DNA from: Laedolimicola sp934402125
Lineage (GTDB): Bacteria > Bacillota > Clostridia > Lachnospirales > Lachnospiraceae
DNA length: 64,000 bases
Direction: 5' to 3'
NCBI RefSeq assembly: GCF_052065835.1
Contig: NZ_JBQHTG010000001.1
Span: forward strand, 124,001 to 188,000
Shown here: positions 38,501 to 44,808 of the stretch, in pieces
Position numbering within the stretch: position 1 is the stretch's first letter
How the letters are laid out: the number at the start of each line of letters is the position of its first letter
Translations under genes and position numbers: made by a program
The notes under the pieces: generated by a model
Seen by the model: the letters and a program-made list of their open reading frames with translations, nothing else
The model's database searches: none
Told to the model about the DNA's origin: nothing

Positions 38501-40425
38501 GTCCCCGCCGAAACTGCCGGGGAGACTGCCTCTGCCGGGGCTTCTTCGGACAGCTGGGACTCTCCGCCCTCCCCCGGTGTGGGAGTTGGCGTCACGGTCG
38601 CAGCTGACAGCGTTACCGATCCCGTCGCTTTTCCTGTCTCAATCGCCTGTCCGGAAGCCGTCGCCGAGACCGAGAACTCTGCTGTAACCGTTTTATTTTT
38701 CTTTCCTGTTTTTTCCAGTGTCAGTGTCCTGCTTTCCCCCTTTGGAAGCTCTTCAAAGGTGACGGTCTGGAATCCTGTCGTTCCTCCATTTGCATTTGTC
38801 ACAGTCACTTCATAGGGAAGCTTCAGGCTCACATTGGAAAGCTTCTCTGTATGCTGATTTGTTATTGTTACCGTAAAGACTGCCGTAGTTTCTGATTCGG
38901 CCTTCTGCTCTGCGCTAACCGTTAACTTCAGCGCCCCTTCTGCCACTGCCGGGTTCTCTACCTCAGCTCCTATCTTACTCGTTCCATCTGCCAGGATGGT
39001 TTTTGCCGTAACCTCTGCCGTAACCTTCTGGGACGGCGTTCCCGTATGCACCGCCGCCTGGAAGGTGAGATCTTTCTTATCCTCTGTGCTGTGTGTTCCA
39101 TGATAGGTATAGGTCACTGTCTTCGGATTTGTACTGTCTCCTATGCTGCTTATGGTAACTGTCTGCAGACTGTTTCCGTTTGCGCCGCCTCTCCAGTCTC
39201 CGGCCTCTCCGGCCGTCAGGGTTGCTTTATCAATCTCCGCACCCGCTTCTGCTGCCTGCAGGGTAACCGTACAGGTTATGGTATAGCTGCCGTCATCTCC
39301 GTATACGACCTGATCGGGCGCGGACACTGTCATGGAAAGAAGCCCGTCCACCTTCGTATTGTATGCCGTATCTGTGGTCGTCGTTTTCTGTACCGGAAGC
39401 GCCACAGCAACCTTCGCCTCTTCCAGTTCTGTGGCCTCTGTTTTCTTGGCTTCTCCTACCTTGTAATAATAATAATGCGGTGTGACATTATTTTCTGATA
39501 TCTGCTCCGCATGGTCCGCGCCTTTCTGACGGACGGTCATTTCCTCGCCGTCCAGAAGGATCTGTTCCAGCCGGCCCTTAGCCGTCAGAGTTCCGCAAAT
39601 CACGCCAAAATAATCTGTGGCGGAGGCAGCCGTAGGGGTATAGGTCGTGACGCTGCTATCCAAGGCGTCGCTTTGGTAACGTTTGTATTCCTCGGCGTCT
39701 TTAGTTCCCTCCGGTACCTCTTTACCTTTAAGAAGCCATACGGTCGTATAGTTGTCAATGCTGTGATAGGCGTCCAGATCCGTCCCACTGCTTATTTCGC
39801 TGACGATTTTGTCTTTTTCTATCGTAAGTCCCCGATCCGCACTGGTCTGCTGCTTCTGGGGCTCTCCTGCCCTCATTCCCGCATAAGAGGTTCTGGTGTA
39901 GGAAGCATCCGTATCCTTCACGTCCACAACCAGCTTCTTTACGGTTCCCGATACCGTTCCGAACAGGGCTCCCCGGGAAACCGAATCTGTTTTTCCTATA
40001 CTTCCTTTATTCCTGTCTTCCTCTTTTCCGGTCCCGGTGCTGTCGTTGATCTGCAGCGTTTCCACTGTGATCACATGGCCGTTGCCGTCAAAGGTGCCTT
40101 CGAAGGTACCCCCAGCCGCTGCCCGGATGTCTACGGTCAGGTCATTTTCCAGGCGGAAGGTATTATCTTTTGTCCCCTGCGTGGCATTTCCAAGAGCCTT
40201 TAACTGAGCCGGGTTTTTTACCAGGTAAATCTTCTGGTTGTTCTCATTTACATATTCGAAGTTCAGCTTTCCCGCTGTTCCCAGATTGAGCTCTTCCGCC
40301 CGGGCTCCGACTCCCAGACTCAGGGCCAGCACCAGGGCTGCCCCCGCCAGGCAGACCGCGCCGCCCGCCAGATAGCCCTTCCTTCCGTTTTTCCCATGTT
40401 GTTTCAACCATTCTTTTATTTTCAT
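32578..40425 (-). CDS. Giant surface protein 2 with GLUG-like, Ser/Thr-rich and chitobiase-type repeats
   Basis: This 2,615-aa protein has a signal peptide/anchor near residues 18-42 (GAALVLALSLGVGARAEE). The first 200 residues contain GTFDGNGHVI and ALFGTVSGTVKKLVVDV, a GLUG-like beta-helix pattern. A very long Thr/Ser/Ala/Gly-rich stretch with repeated beta-sandwich modules follows (for example ITVSAPGLEAV, LTVSAEQKAE), and then about six clear plus two degenerate YYTTDG repeats (about 1,930-2,390). The C-terminal domain (SYDMKLVQGEETVQPEGEVEI, HFSNYAL) and terminal helix mirror those of giant 1, so the two are paralogues. The start ATG at 40425 is preceded by GGAGG about nine bases away. 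At 7.8 kb it is the largest gene in the window. Confidence 0.82.
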   Translation of the reverse strand: MKIKEWLKQHGKNGRKGYLAGGAVCLAGAALVLALSLGVGARAEELNLGTAGKLNFEYVNENNQKIYLVKNPAQLKALGNATQGTKDNTFRLENDLTVDIRAAAGGTFEGTFDGNGHVITVETLQINDSTGTGKEEDRNKGSIGKTDSVSRGALFGTVSGTVKKLVVDVKDTDASYTRTSYAGMRAGEPQKQQTSADRGLTIEKDKIVSEISSGTDLDAYHSIDNYTTVWLLKGKEVPEGTKDAEEYKRYQSDALDSSVTTYTPTAASATDYFGVICGTLTAKGRLEQILLDGEEMTVRQKGADHAEQISENNVTPHYYYYKVGEAKKTEATELEEAKVAVALPVQKTTTTDTAYNTKVDGLLSMTVSAPDQVVYGDDGSYTITCTVTLQAAEAGAEIDKATLTAGEAGDWRGGANGNSLQTVTISSIGDSTNPKTVTYTYHGTHSTEDKKDLTFQAAVHTGTPSQKVTAEVTAKTILADGTSKIGAEVENPAVAEGALKLTVSAEQKAESETTAVFTVTITNQHTEKLSNVSLKLPYEVTVTNANGGTTGFQTVTFEELPKGESRTLTLEKTGKKNKTVTAEFSVSATASGQAIETGKATGSVTLSAATVTPTPTPGEGGESQLSEEAPAEAVSPAVSAGTLKFTISVPKLTDSASASAKLTYKLTIQAPADGTTWVETANPSSDWGGHIVEGLGTDSRKKVSGTGKRTITVSYPVGGSTASNYGATFSVYTVGSNGEKKYVCQPTTETTALFQSVKKEQSKTNTTIAEQQIGITVSAPGLEAVQTDGSLAVVYKVELTSGTGTTSRLTSSEAGGWGTTAKAAASAVASAAGTSYSLPAGTMTAYFCYKAASYSSADPLEISFTAYRELSDSTECAAQADIRTEIIGSGSAAPDSQTKGALKATLSAKNSYIKKEGSVTYHLTLENTGSNVLYIDPATLTGWTISAGSSWATGTYTINAGSLKENSYTKNLIAAGGKVELEKTVHWSDELTSPHEEALDIRATEIRTTSIVTYAYEKEVVASGNSVIKNVTESNPIYTAQNLTAGALAGQSAGSITESRLSLNLRGILDSAGNQTEMTLGGVGGSVSGSVTDLYMNSSLTVPEATGSRTVQSGLVSGAGTVKLDWAIVTTVNDKTELGENVNATNVKLGMSAKPDTTWEKWKSFTRYTAKNSQESLFDLSWLVYAENSFTYGTPKNEKISVTAEKNPSRALTWQMVYKGRKSLGDAQYETYYAKNTGVEGAIELGKSGYYQRQSVYATDGYYHYVETAADGTALMTRYPYLSSGTKPVFYRGEDSWSVEREAGGSLVDHIVLKLQSPAGIDLSDLKLIYNTTGNPNAEDWKRAVIDEEGQKAILDFDGAKATVKAIPLVGGNETIYEEIERTQPFTSADREALPYPTVKSSDYYMADGTPQTETFTPGSSHLTGSSLLLKDLLADGSYSYLLSDKELGESASWENTATGGLRYTKEADKVNGEWESLASGSQIPLPATEGTNHLYIRIEKENYPTTVYAYGTLKLEKGSSAKPVIYYDYGTAGGTENTSGKVMKGDLLTFAATGTETGTLTKVQYLLSDKARTIAAIGAEEWKDYDGGRITLENGENWAACYIYVRMKSADGHSYGAVSEYNYDFASQKGAPTASPRTVEIASSSDDASATEIPSGTSITLGGQSGSKILFLTGDRLDDATFTVERITGDTTALKDKDGVDGYYQAGKRWYHVDKAEVAQYQGNNRPVFHNSTDNMVMRYIGVAVLGEDLDPGTVTVYGYKVKQAEQVAAPEAALVTQSLPNGQNVETAVVEKGTYISFRSQTSDAKLYYVLKNGEVSEGVDEATGTLAYDSSKGILVDGDYGSQFYVSVRAVKEGMKSSETVCFIYRVADQKQALTPTATPSTTESSPTTVAPGDKILLSSGTKGASIYYTADGPSPEVSWKEDGTLEVGTGTLRYDAGKGITMPTDGEGYFTIRAVSVAEEYKNSKEAVFVYAYPETVQSPYGNIPSGSVEIGTKILLKNRTEGAVIHYTMSTDGSTPADPTVSSSVFDESQPIEIKGKVIVKAIAVKNSVKSEVVTLTYTANSQLGTPTASIESGAMVSRGTRLTLSAESGAAIYYTTDGSDPAAAGNAAVASGTEVILDGTPGSQVTVRAYAKMENKSSSETVTFTYQISKSAAGVTADVASGTEVSGGSKVNLMTDVTGADIYYTTDGSSPAEHGSKGTVVTITGEAGSTVTVKAVASIGGQTGTVSTFIYRIKERPTAPTATPAGGKLTVAVRVELRASAEKIYYTTDGSAPTKSSNLYSDPILINKTTTLKAIAVAADGEVSETASFYYGAAGRAGTPEASEESGTTLEPGTVVYLTSASPSAAIYYSTDGTDPTRDNLESMIRYTDEGITVRRTVTIKAVAYEESMQLSKVGTFQYVVDTIPAVEQKKAEEERLAEEALHDTDASALARITDETENTGSQKVLKEKNCQTLVSGPEENFPGQVELVTEKQEYAPEALKNVQQIFGREYAILASYDMKLVQGEETVQPEGEVEIGIPIPAKYQNAAVTIVYINEENKVTKTDTWRENGIAYAKVKHFSNYALVGLKLEEKRSFTIPWLQLLGGTALVVALAGTIYLARKKRKDYPNE

Positions 40426-40449
40426 CTGCATCCGCCTCCGAAAATCGTT

Positions 40450-42279
40450 CTATCTGAAAGCATCCAGCAGCTCCCTCTGGGAAGCGCTGAAATTTTTGCC
40501 CTGCTTTTCATATTCATTCCTGATACTGTCCATCAGGTGCCGCATCTGTACCTCCGTGCCTTCCGCAGCCGCCAGAAGCGCTCCGTGAAGCGCCGCATTC
40601 TTGATGGAAGCGCCGGACAGCTCAAAGGCCCGGGCCAGCAGCGCCGGATCCAGATCCTCGCCAAGCGGCGTCTCCTCCGGGAAGATACTCTCCCAGAGCT
40701 CCTGCCGCAGCCCTTCGTCCGGCAGCGGGAAATGCACCATATAAGAAATCCTGCGCCGGAACGCGTCGTCGAAGTTCTGCAGCAGGTTGGTGGCCAGAAT
40801 GCAGACGCCGCCGTACTGCTCGATCCGCTGGAGCAGGTAGGCTGTCTCCGCGTTGGAATAGCGATCCTGGGCGTCCGACACGTCGCTTCTTCTGGTGAAA
40901 ATAGCGTCCGCCTCGTCGAACAGCAGGATACAATCACAGCGCTCTGCCTCGTCAAAGATCTGACCGATATTTTTCTGGGTTTCCCCGATATATTTACTGA
41001 TCAGCTGGGACAGATCCACCCGGTACAGAGGAAGTCCCAGTTCCGCGGCCAACACCTGGGCCGCCATGGTTTTGCCGGTTCCCGGCGCTCCGTAAAACAG
41101 CACCGAGATTCCGTTTCCGTAAGAAAATTTCCGTCCAAAGCCCCACTGCTCCAGAACGCGCCCCCGGGCGCTGATCATTCTGCAGATCTCCCGAAGCTTT
41201 CCATACTGGGCAGCCGGAAGCTTCAGCTCCGAAAAGCTCCGGTTGGCCGGAAGGCTCTGAAGCCGTCCGCCCTCCACGGGCGGCAGAAGCTGCCGGGGCT
41301 CTGTCGTGCCAAGCAGAAGCTCTGCCCGGAGGCTGTACAGATACTTAAGATACGCGCCGGTGGGCAGCTGCCGCCCGGTCAGCGCTTCCTCTGTCATACC
41401 CTCCGGAAGCCGGCTAAGACAGCCCCCCAGCACTTCCCGGGCCATCTGAAGCTTTTCTCTGCGATCCGGCCGCTCCAGGAAACGCGTGATCACTCCGGCT
41501 CTTCCGGCTTCCCCAAGTCCCCGGCTGCTTTCCCGAATCACTCCGTAAAAGGAGAATTTTTCCTCCGTCCGGGTAAAAAGCGTTTTCCGCTCCTCCCGGC
41601 CCAGCCGGATACAGAACAATCCGTTGTAAAGGCGGGCGCAGAGGACACAGGCCTTCCATTCCTCCGGGGTTCCCCGAAACAGATCTCCCTCCGCCAGAAG
41701 AAGCGTCAGACCCTGCCGGAGCGCAATCTGCTCCATGGCAAATTCCCGGCCGCTTCCGGCTTCCCCGGCCAGACAGAGGCAGAGTGGCTCCTGTTGTTCC
41801 TCCGCCAGACGAAAGATCCCGTCGCTTTCTGTCAACAGACGCTCCAGCCCATAAGCCGGCTCCTCCGCCGGAAGCCGCAGGCTTAAGCCCTCCGGCAATT
41901 CCGGGGTCTCGCCCTCCAGCCAGCCACGCAGCACCGGAGACAGACGGATTGCTTCCTCCCGCCGGATATACCAGTCCGGAAGCTCCCGGTTTTCTTCTCC
42001 CGCAAGCTCCTGGCGCAGCCGCAGAAATTCCTGTTCCGATACCGGCTCTCCCCGGCTCTCCAGTCCCCAGAGCACCGCCAGCAGTCCTTCCTCTTCCCTG
42101 CTCAAGGACAGACGCGCGGCCGCATCCGCCCAGGGGAAAAAGCTGTCCGTATCCTCCGCTTCCCTGCGGATCTCCCGGATTTTTTCCCATAGCTCCTCTG
42201 TTTTTTTCATTTCCCGGCTTTTTGTATATTCCCGGCCTGCAGCCTTCAGGCGCTGGTTCAGCATCTGTGTATATCTCAT
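40450..42279 (-). CDS. CIS AAA+ ATPase 1 (Pvc15-like)
   Basis: This 609-aa AAA+ ATPase is of the Pvc15/Afp15 type, thought to aid assembly or cargo loading of CIS particles. Walker A GAPGTGKT is at residues 397-404 and Walker B ILLFDEAD ends at 458. Sensor-1 LATNLLQNFDDAFRRRI and the arginine-rich segment follow, then a sensor-2 region (LSGASIKNAALHGALLAAA). The N-terminal 390 residues are specific to this group; they contain a degenerate nucleotide-binding-like LAGEAGSGREFA segment near residue 170. It begins with a 4-base ATGA overlap with the 179-aa gene. A second, diverged copy is encoded 2.5 kb away. Confidence 0.88.
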   Translation of the reverse strand: MRYTQMLNQRLKAAGREYTKSREMKKTEELWEKIREIRREAEDTDSFFPWADAAARLSLSREEEGLLAVLWGLESRGEPVSEQEFLRLRQELAGEENRELPDWYIRREEAIRLSPVLRGWLEGETPELPEGLSLRLPAEEPAYGLERLLTESDGIFRLAEEQQEPLCLCLAGEAGSGREFAMEQIALRQGLTLLLAEGDLFRGTPEEWKACVLCARLYNGLFCIRLGREERKTLFTRTEEKFSFYGVIRESSRGLGEAGRAGVITRFLERPDRREKLQMAREVLGGCLSRLPEGMTEEALTGRQLPTGAYLKYLYSLRAELLLGTTEPRQLLPPVEGGRLQSLPANRSFSELKLPAAQYGKLREICRMISARGRVLEQWGFGRKFSYGNGISVLFYGAPGTGKTMAAQVLAAELGLPLYRVDLSQLISKYIGETQKNIGQIFDEAERCDCILLFDEADAIFTRRSDVSDAQDRYSNAETAYLLQRIEQYGGVCILATNLLQNFDDAFRRRISYMVHFPLPDEGLRQELWESIFPEETPLGEDLDPALLARAFELSGASIKNAALHGALLAAAEGTEVQMRHLMDSIRNEYEKQGKNFSASQRELLDAFR

Positions 42280-42815
42280 CCGTTCTCCTGTCCGCGTTTC
42301 TTCTCATCGTTCGCTTTTTTCAGGGCTCCAAGCGCCACATCGTATCCGGTTCCCATTTCCAGAATGGCGTCGGCCACCAGTCCCTCGTCAAAGGGCTCCT
42401 CCGGTACGCCCGACACCATCATGCGGTACTGGACGCCCTCGGTCTCCTGGCCGTCCACCGGTCCCAGAAAGAAGCAGCCCAGCCGTACCCTGCGGTTCAG
42501 CTCATTGAGCATGCTTAAAACCTCCGCTTTCGTAAGCTCCGCCAGATCCACCTCTATCTGGCTATAGAACATCAGATACCGGGACAGGCGCTCTTCCTCC
42601 CCATCCAGGTCCACCAGATATCCCACCGCCAGATGAAGCTCTTCCTCTGTCAGCTCATGATCCTCTGGAAATTCTTCCGCTGTGGGCAGGGATACCAAAA
42701 GTACCGTATCGTCAAACAACTTTCCCTTGTCGGCTACCTCCGCCGCAATCTCTGCCTGCGCAAGAAATTCCCTGATCCGTTCAAATTCTGTCCTTTTTTT
42801 CTCCTGTGTCAGCAT
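42276..42815 (-). CDS. Small acidic protein of unknown function, possibly chaperone-like (YbjN/CesT-type fold)
   Basis: This 179-aa acidic protein resembles no family I can name with confidence. Strand-helix patterns (TVLLVSLPTAEEF; a VDLAELTKAEVLSMLNELNRRV helix, then CFFLGPVDGQETEGVQYRMMVSG and a closing helix) are reminiscent of YbjN and type III secretion chaperones. Translational coupling with AAA+ ATPase 1 (ATGA) and a 10-base gap to the 659-aa gene upstream suggest that it works with one or both. A chaperone for the 659-aa protein is my guess, from position and apparent fold only. Confidence 0.45.
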   Translation of the reverse strand: MLTQEKKRTEFERIREFLAQAEIAAEVADKGKLFDDTVLLVSLPTAEEFPEDHELTEEELHLAVGYLVDLDGEEERLSRYLMFYSQIEVDLAELTKAEVLSMLNELNRRVRLGCFFLGPVDGQETEGVQYRMMVSGVPEEPFDEGLVADAILEMGTGYDVALGALKKANDEKKRGQENG

Positions 42816-42825
42816 ACTGCTCCTC

Positions 42826-44805
42826 CTAATCCGGCTGTCCGAACGCGGACGCGATATTTTGCTTCAGCTCTGTCCGATCCTTGCTTCCAATCAGCTCTGT
42901 CATCGTGGCGTCCAGGCCGCTCCGCAGGATTCCGTGCAGATGATCTACATTTTTTCCCTGTCTGGCCAGCTGATGGGCCTCCACCTGATCGAGACCTCTG
43001 TCGTCCTTGAAGCCTCCGGCTGTGGCGTCCCATACGGCCGAGGTTCCCACCTCATGCATACGCTCAATCAGGGAGATTGCCATATCCTCCCGGGTGGTCG
43101 CCTTGTTGTCCGACGTTCCGGCCATATACCGGATACTTTTATAGATGAGAGAACCGCCGCCCCGGGCCAGCTCATAGCTTCCCTCCGCGATTCCGGTGGC
43201 CATGCCAGCCGTATAGAGCCCGGCTCCCGCCATAACTCCCACGCCGGTGGCTGAGGCGATCTCTCCTGCCAGCTTCAGGCCGTTGGCTACCACATTGGTG
43301 CCTCCTGTAATAACGCTCTCCACATTGTGGAGCAGCGCCTTTCTCATCTTCTTTTCTGCCTTATCTGCTTCCCGGTACTGCTCCATGGTCTCCATGGCCT
43401 CCAGCTCCCGCTTCTGGGTCTTCAGACGGGCCCGTTCCTCTGTGGAAATGCTTCCCTGGCCGTGGATCTTCTCGTCCAGTGCCTGAATTCTCGCGCCTAC
43501 GCCGTACTGGGCCTCCCGGTAAATGGTATCGTTGCGGGAACGTAAGGAAGCCGCCTTTACGATACGGATCTTACCGCCCACGCTGTCGTCGCCCTGATTT
43601 TCTCTTGCAATTTTTCCCAGCAGATTCCGGCGCTGCTTATCGATGGCGCTGGACTTATTTCTTACGGTGTAAGCCTGGGCTGCGGTCGTATCCCCGCTCT
43701 TCTCGTATTTCGTTTTCTTATCCACCATATTCTGGTAAAGCATTTTGCAGCGCTTCCGCATATTGTGGTGGAAGATGGAATTGGCCACCACATCGGTCGC
43801 GTCCGCCAGCACAGCAGCTGAGTTGCTTACGATACCCAGAATGGAATTGTAGAAGGGAATCATTTTCGTGGCGGGACCAAAAACCGTTCCAAAGCCGTTG
43901 ATGATCTCTACGATGTCATGTAACAGACCCCGGACCACCTGGAAGCGTTCCTGCTTGTCCAGCGTAATCTCCGTTTTATTATCCCTTTCATTTTTGATCG
44001 CGCCTACGATGGTGATTCCCGTTTTTACACACTTGAGTATCGTAGATACGCCGCTGAATACGGCTCCCGTGATCCCGGCTCCTCCGGTATCCGCATCCGT
44101 CATGTCCTTCATGACCTTCTCCATCTCCTGGATATCGCTGGAATCACCGCCGACGCCGCTGGAACCGGCTCCCACGTCCATCGTTCCCGTCAGCTTGTCG
44201 TATACGGTATTCAGACCGGTCTTCCAGTCAGAAAAAGCGTCCTTCACGGCTTCACAGACTGCCCCCGGCAGATTTTTAAATTTATTTTTCGCAATCTTCC
44301 CCCTGGACTCCTTCAGCTTCTCTTCCTGGTTCAGATCCGTCCCGGCGGCAGCCGCTTCTCCCTCCGGTTTGAATTTCTGACCGTCGGTCATATTCTGCTC
44401 CTTGCGGATCAGGGTCTCCAGAGGCGTCTTCCTCTCCTTGCGAATGGTTTCTTTATGACCCTCCTGCTTCTCCGCCCTGCTGATCCGCTCGTCCGCCGCC
44501 TTCATGGAAGCATTCAGGGCGTCCGTCAGGATCTGGGCGTGGGGACTGTTGCCCATGCCCTGCACCAGCTGTTCCCGCATAGCCGCCAGATTCTGATATC
44601 CCTTTCGGTCTCCCGCGCCCTGCATCCGCTCCAGCATCTGGATATAATTTCTCGTATATCCCATAGACTGCTGCGCCTGGGCCTCCTGCTGCCGCTTTTT
44701 CTCTTCCTCCGCCGCCTGTCTGGCCTGACCTGCCGCCAGCCGGGCCGCTTCCTTTTTCGCCGTCTTTTTCGCTTTCCGTTCCTGATACCAGTCGCCTAAT
44801 CCCAT
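42826..44805 (-). CDS. 659-aa protein with coiled coils and hydrophobic segments; candidate CIS cargo
   Basis: No recognised family. The N-terminal 75 residues are Ala/Lys/Gln-rich coiled coil, then charged (to about 180). A hydrophobic segment near 250-275 (GAVFSGVSTILKCVKTGITIVGAI) and another near 310-345 (TVFGPATKMIPFYNSILGIVSNSAAVL) follow, then a helical charged stretch. A second glycine-rich hydrophobic block (about 510-545, NGLKLAGEIASATGVGVMAGAGLYTAGMA) precedes a soluble tail. There is no signal peptide. The mix of coiled coil and non-contiguous hydrophobic hairpins resembles pore-forming effectors or tape measures. It is encoded between the two AAA+ ATPases and beside the small chaperone-like protein. 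My preferred view is cargo; the evidence is positional. Confidence 0.45.
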   Translation of the reverse strand: MGLGDWYQERKAKKTAKKEAARLAAGQARQAAEEEKKRQQEAQAQQSMGYTRNYIQMLERMQGAGDRKGYQNLAAMREQLVQGMGNSPHAQILTDALNASMKAADERISRAEKQEGHKETIRKERKTPLETLIRKEQNMTDGQKFKPEGEAAAAGTDLNQEEKLKESRGKIAKNKFKNLPGAVCEAVKDAFSDWKTGLNTVYDKLTGTMDVGAGSSGVGGDSSDIQEMEKVMKDMTDADTGGAGITGAVFSGVSTILKCVKTGITIVGAIKNERDNKTEITLDKQERFQVVRGLLHDIVEIINGFGTVFGPATKMIPFYNSILGIVSNSAAVLADATDVVANSIFHHNMRKRCKMLYQNMVDKKTKYEKSGDTTAAQAYTVRNKSSAIDKQRRNLLGKIARENQGDDSVGGKIRIVKAASLRSRNDTIYREAQYGVGARIQALDEKIHGQGSISTEERARLKTQKRELEAMETMEQYREADKAEKKMRKALLHNVESVITGGTNVVANGLKLAGEIASATGVGVMAGAGLYTAGMATGIAEGSYELARGGGSLIYKSIRYMAGTSDNKATTREDMAISLIERMHEVGTSAVWDATAGGFKDDRGLDQVEAHQLARQGKNVDHLHGILRSGLDATMTELIGSKDRTELKQNIASAFGQPD

Positions 44806-44808
44806 ACT

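Noticed and set aside
32578..40425. Carbohydrate-active enzyme (hexosaminidase or chitinase) in the giant proteins
   Set aside because: Only the CHB_HEX_C-type repeat is present; I found no catalytic domain or active-site motif.
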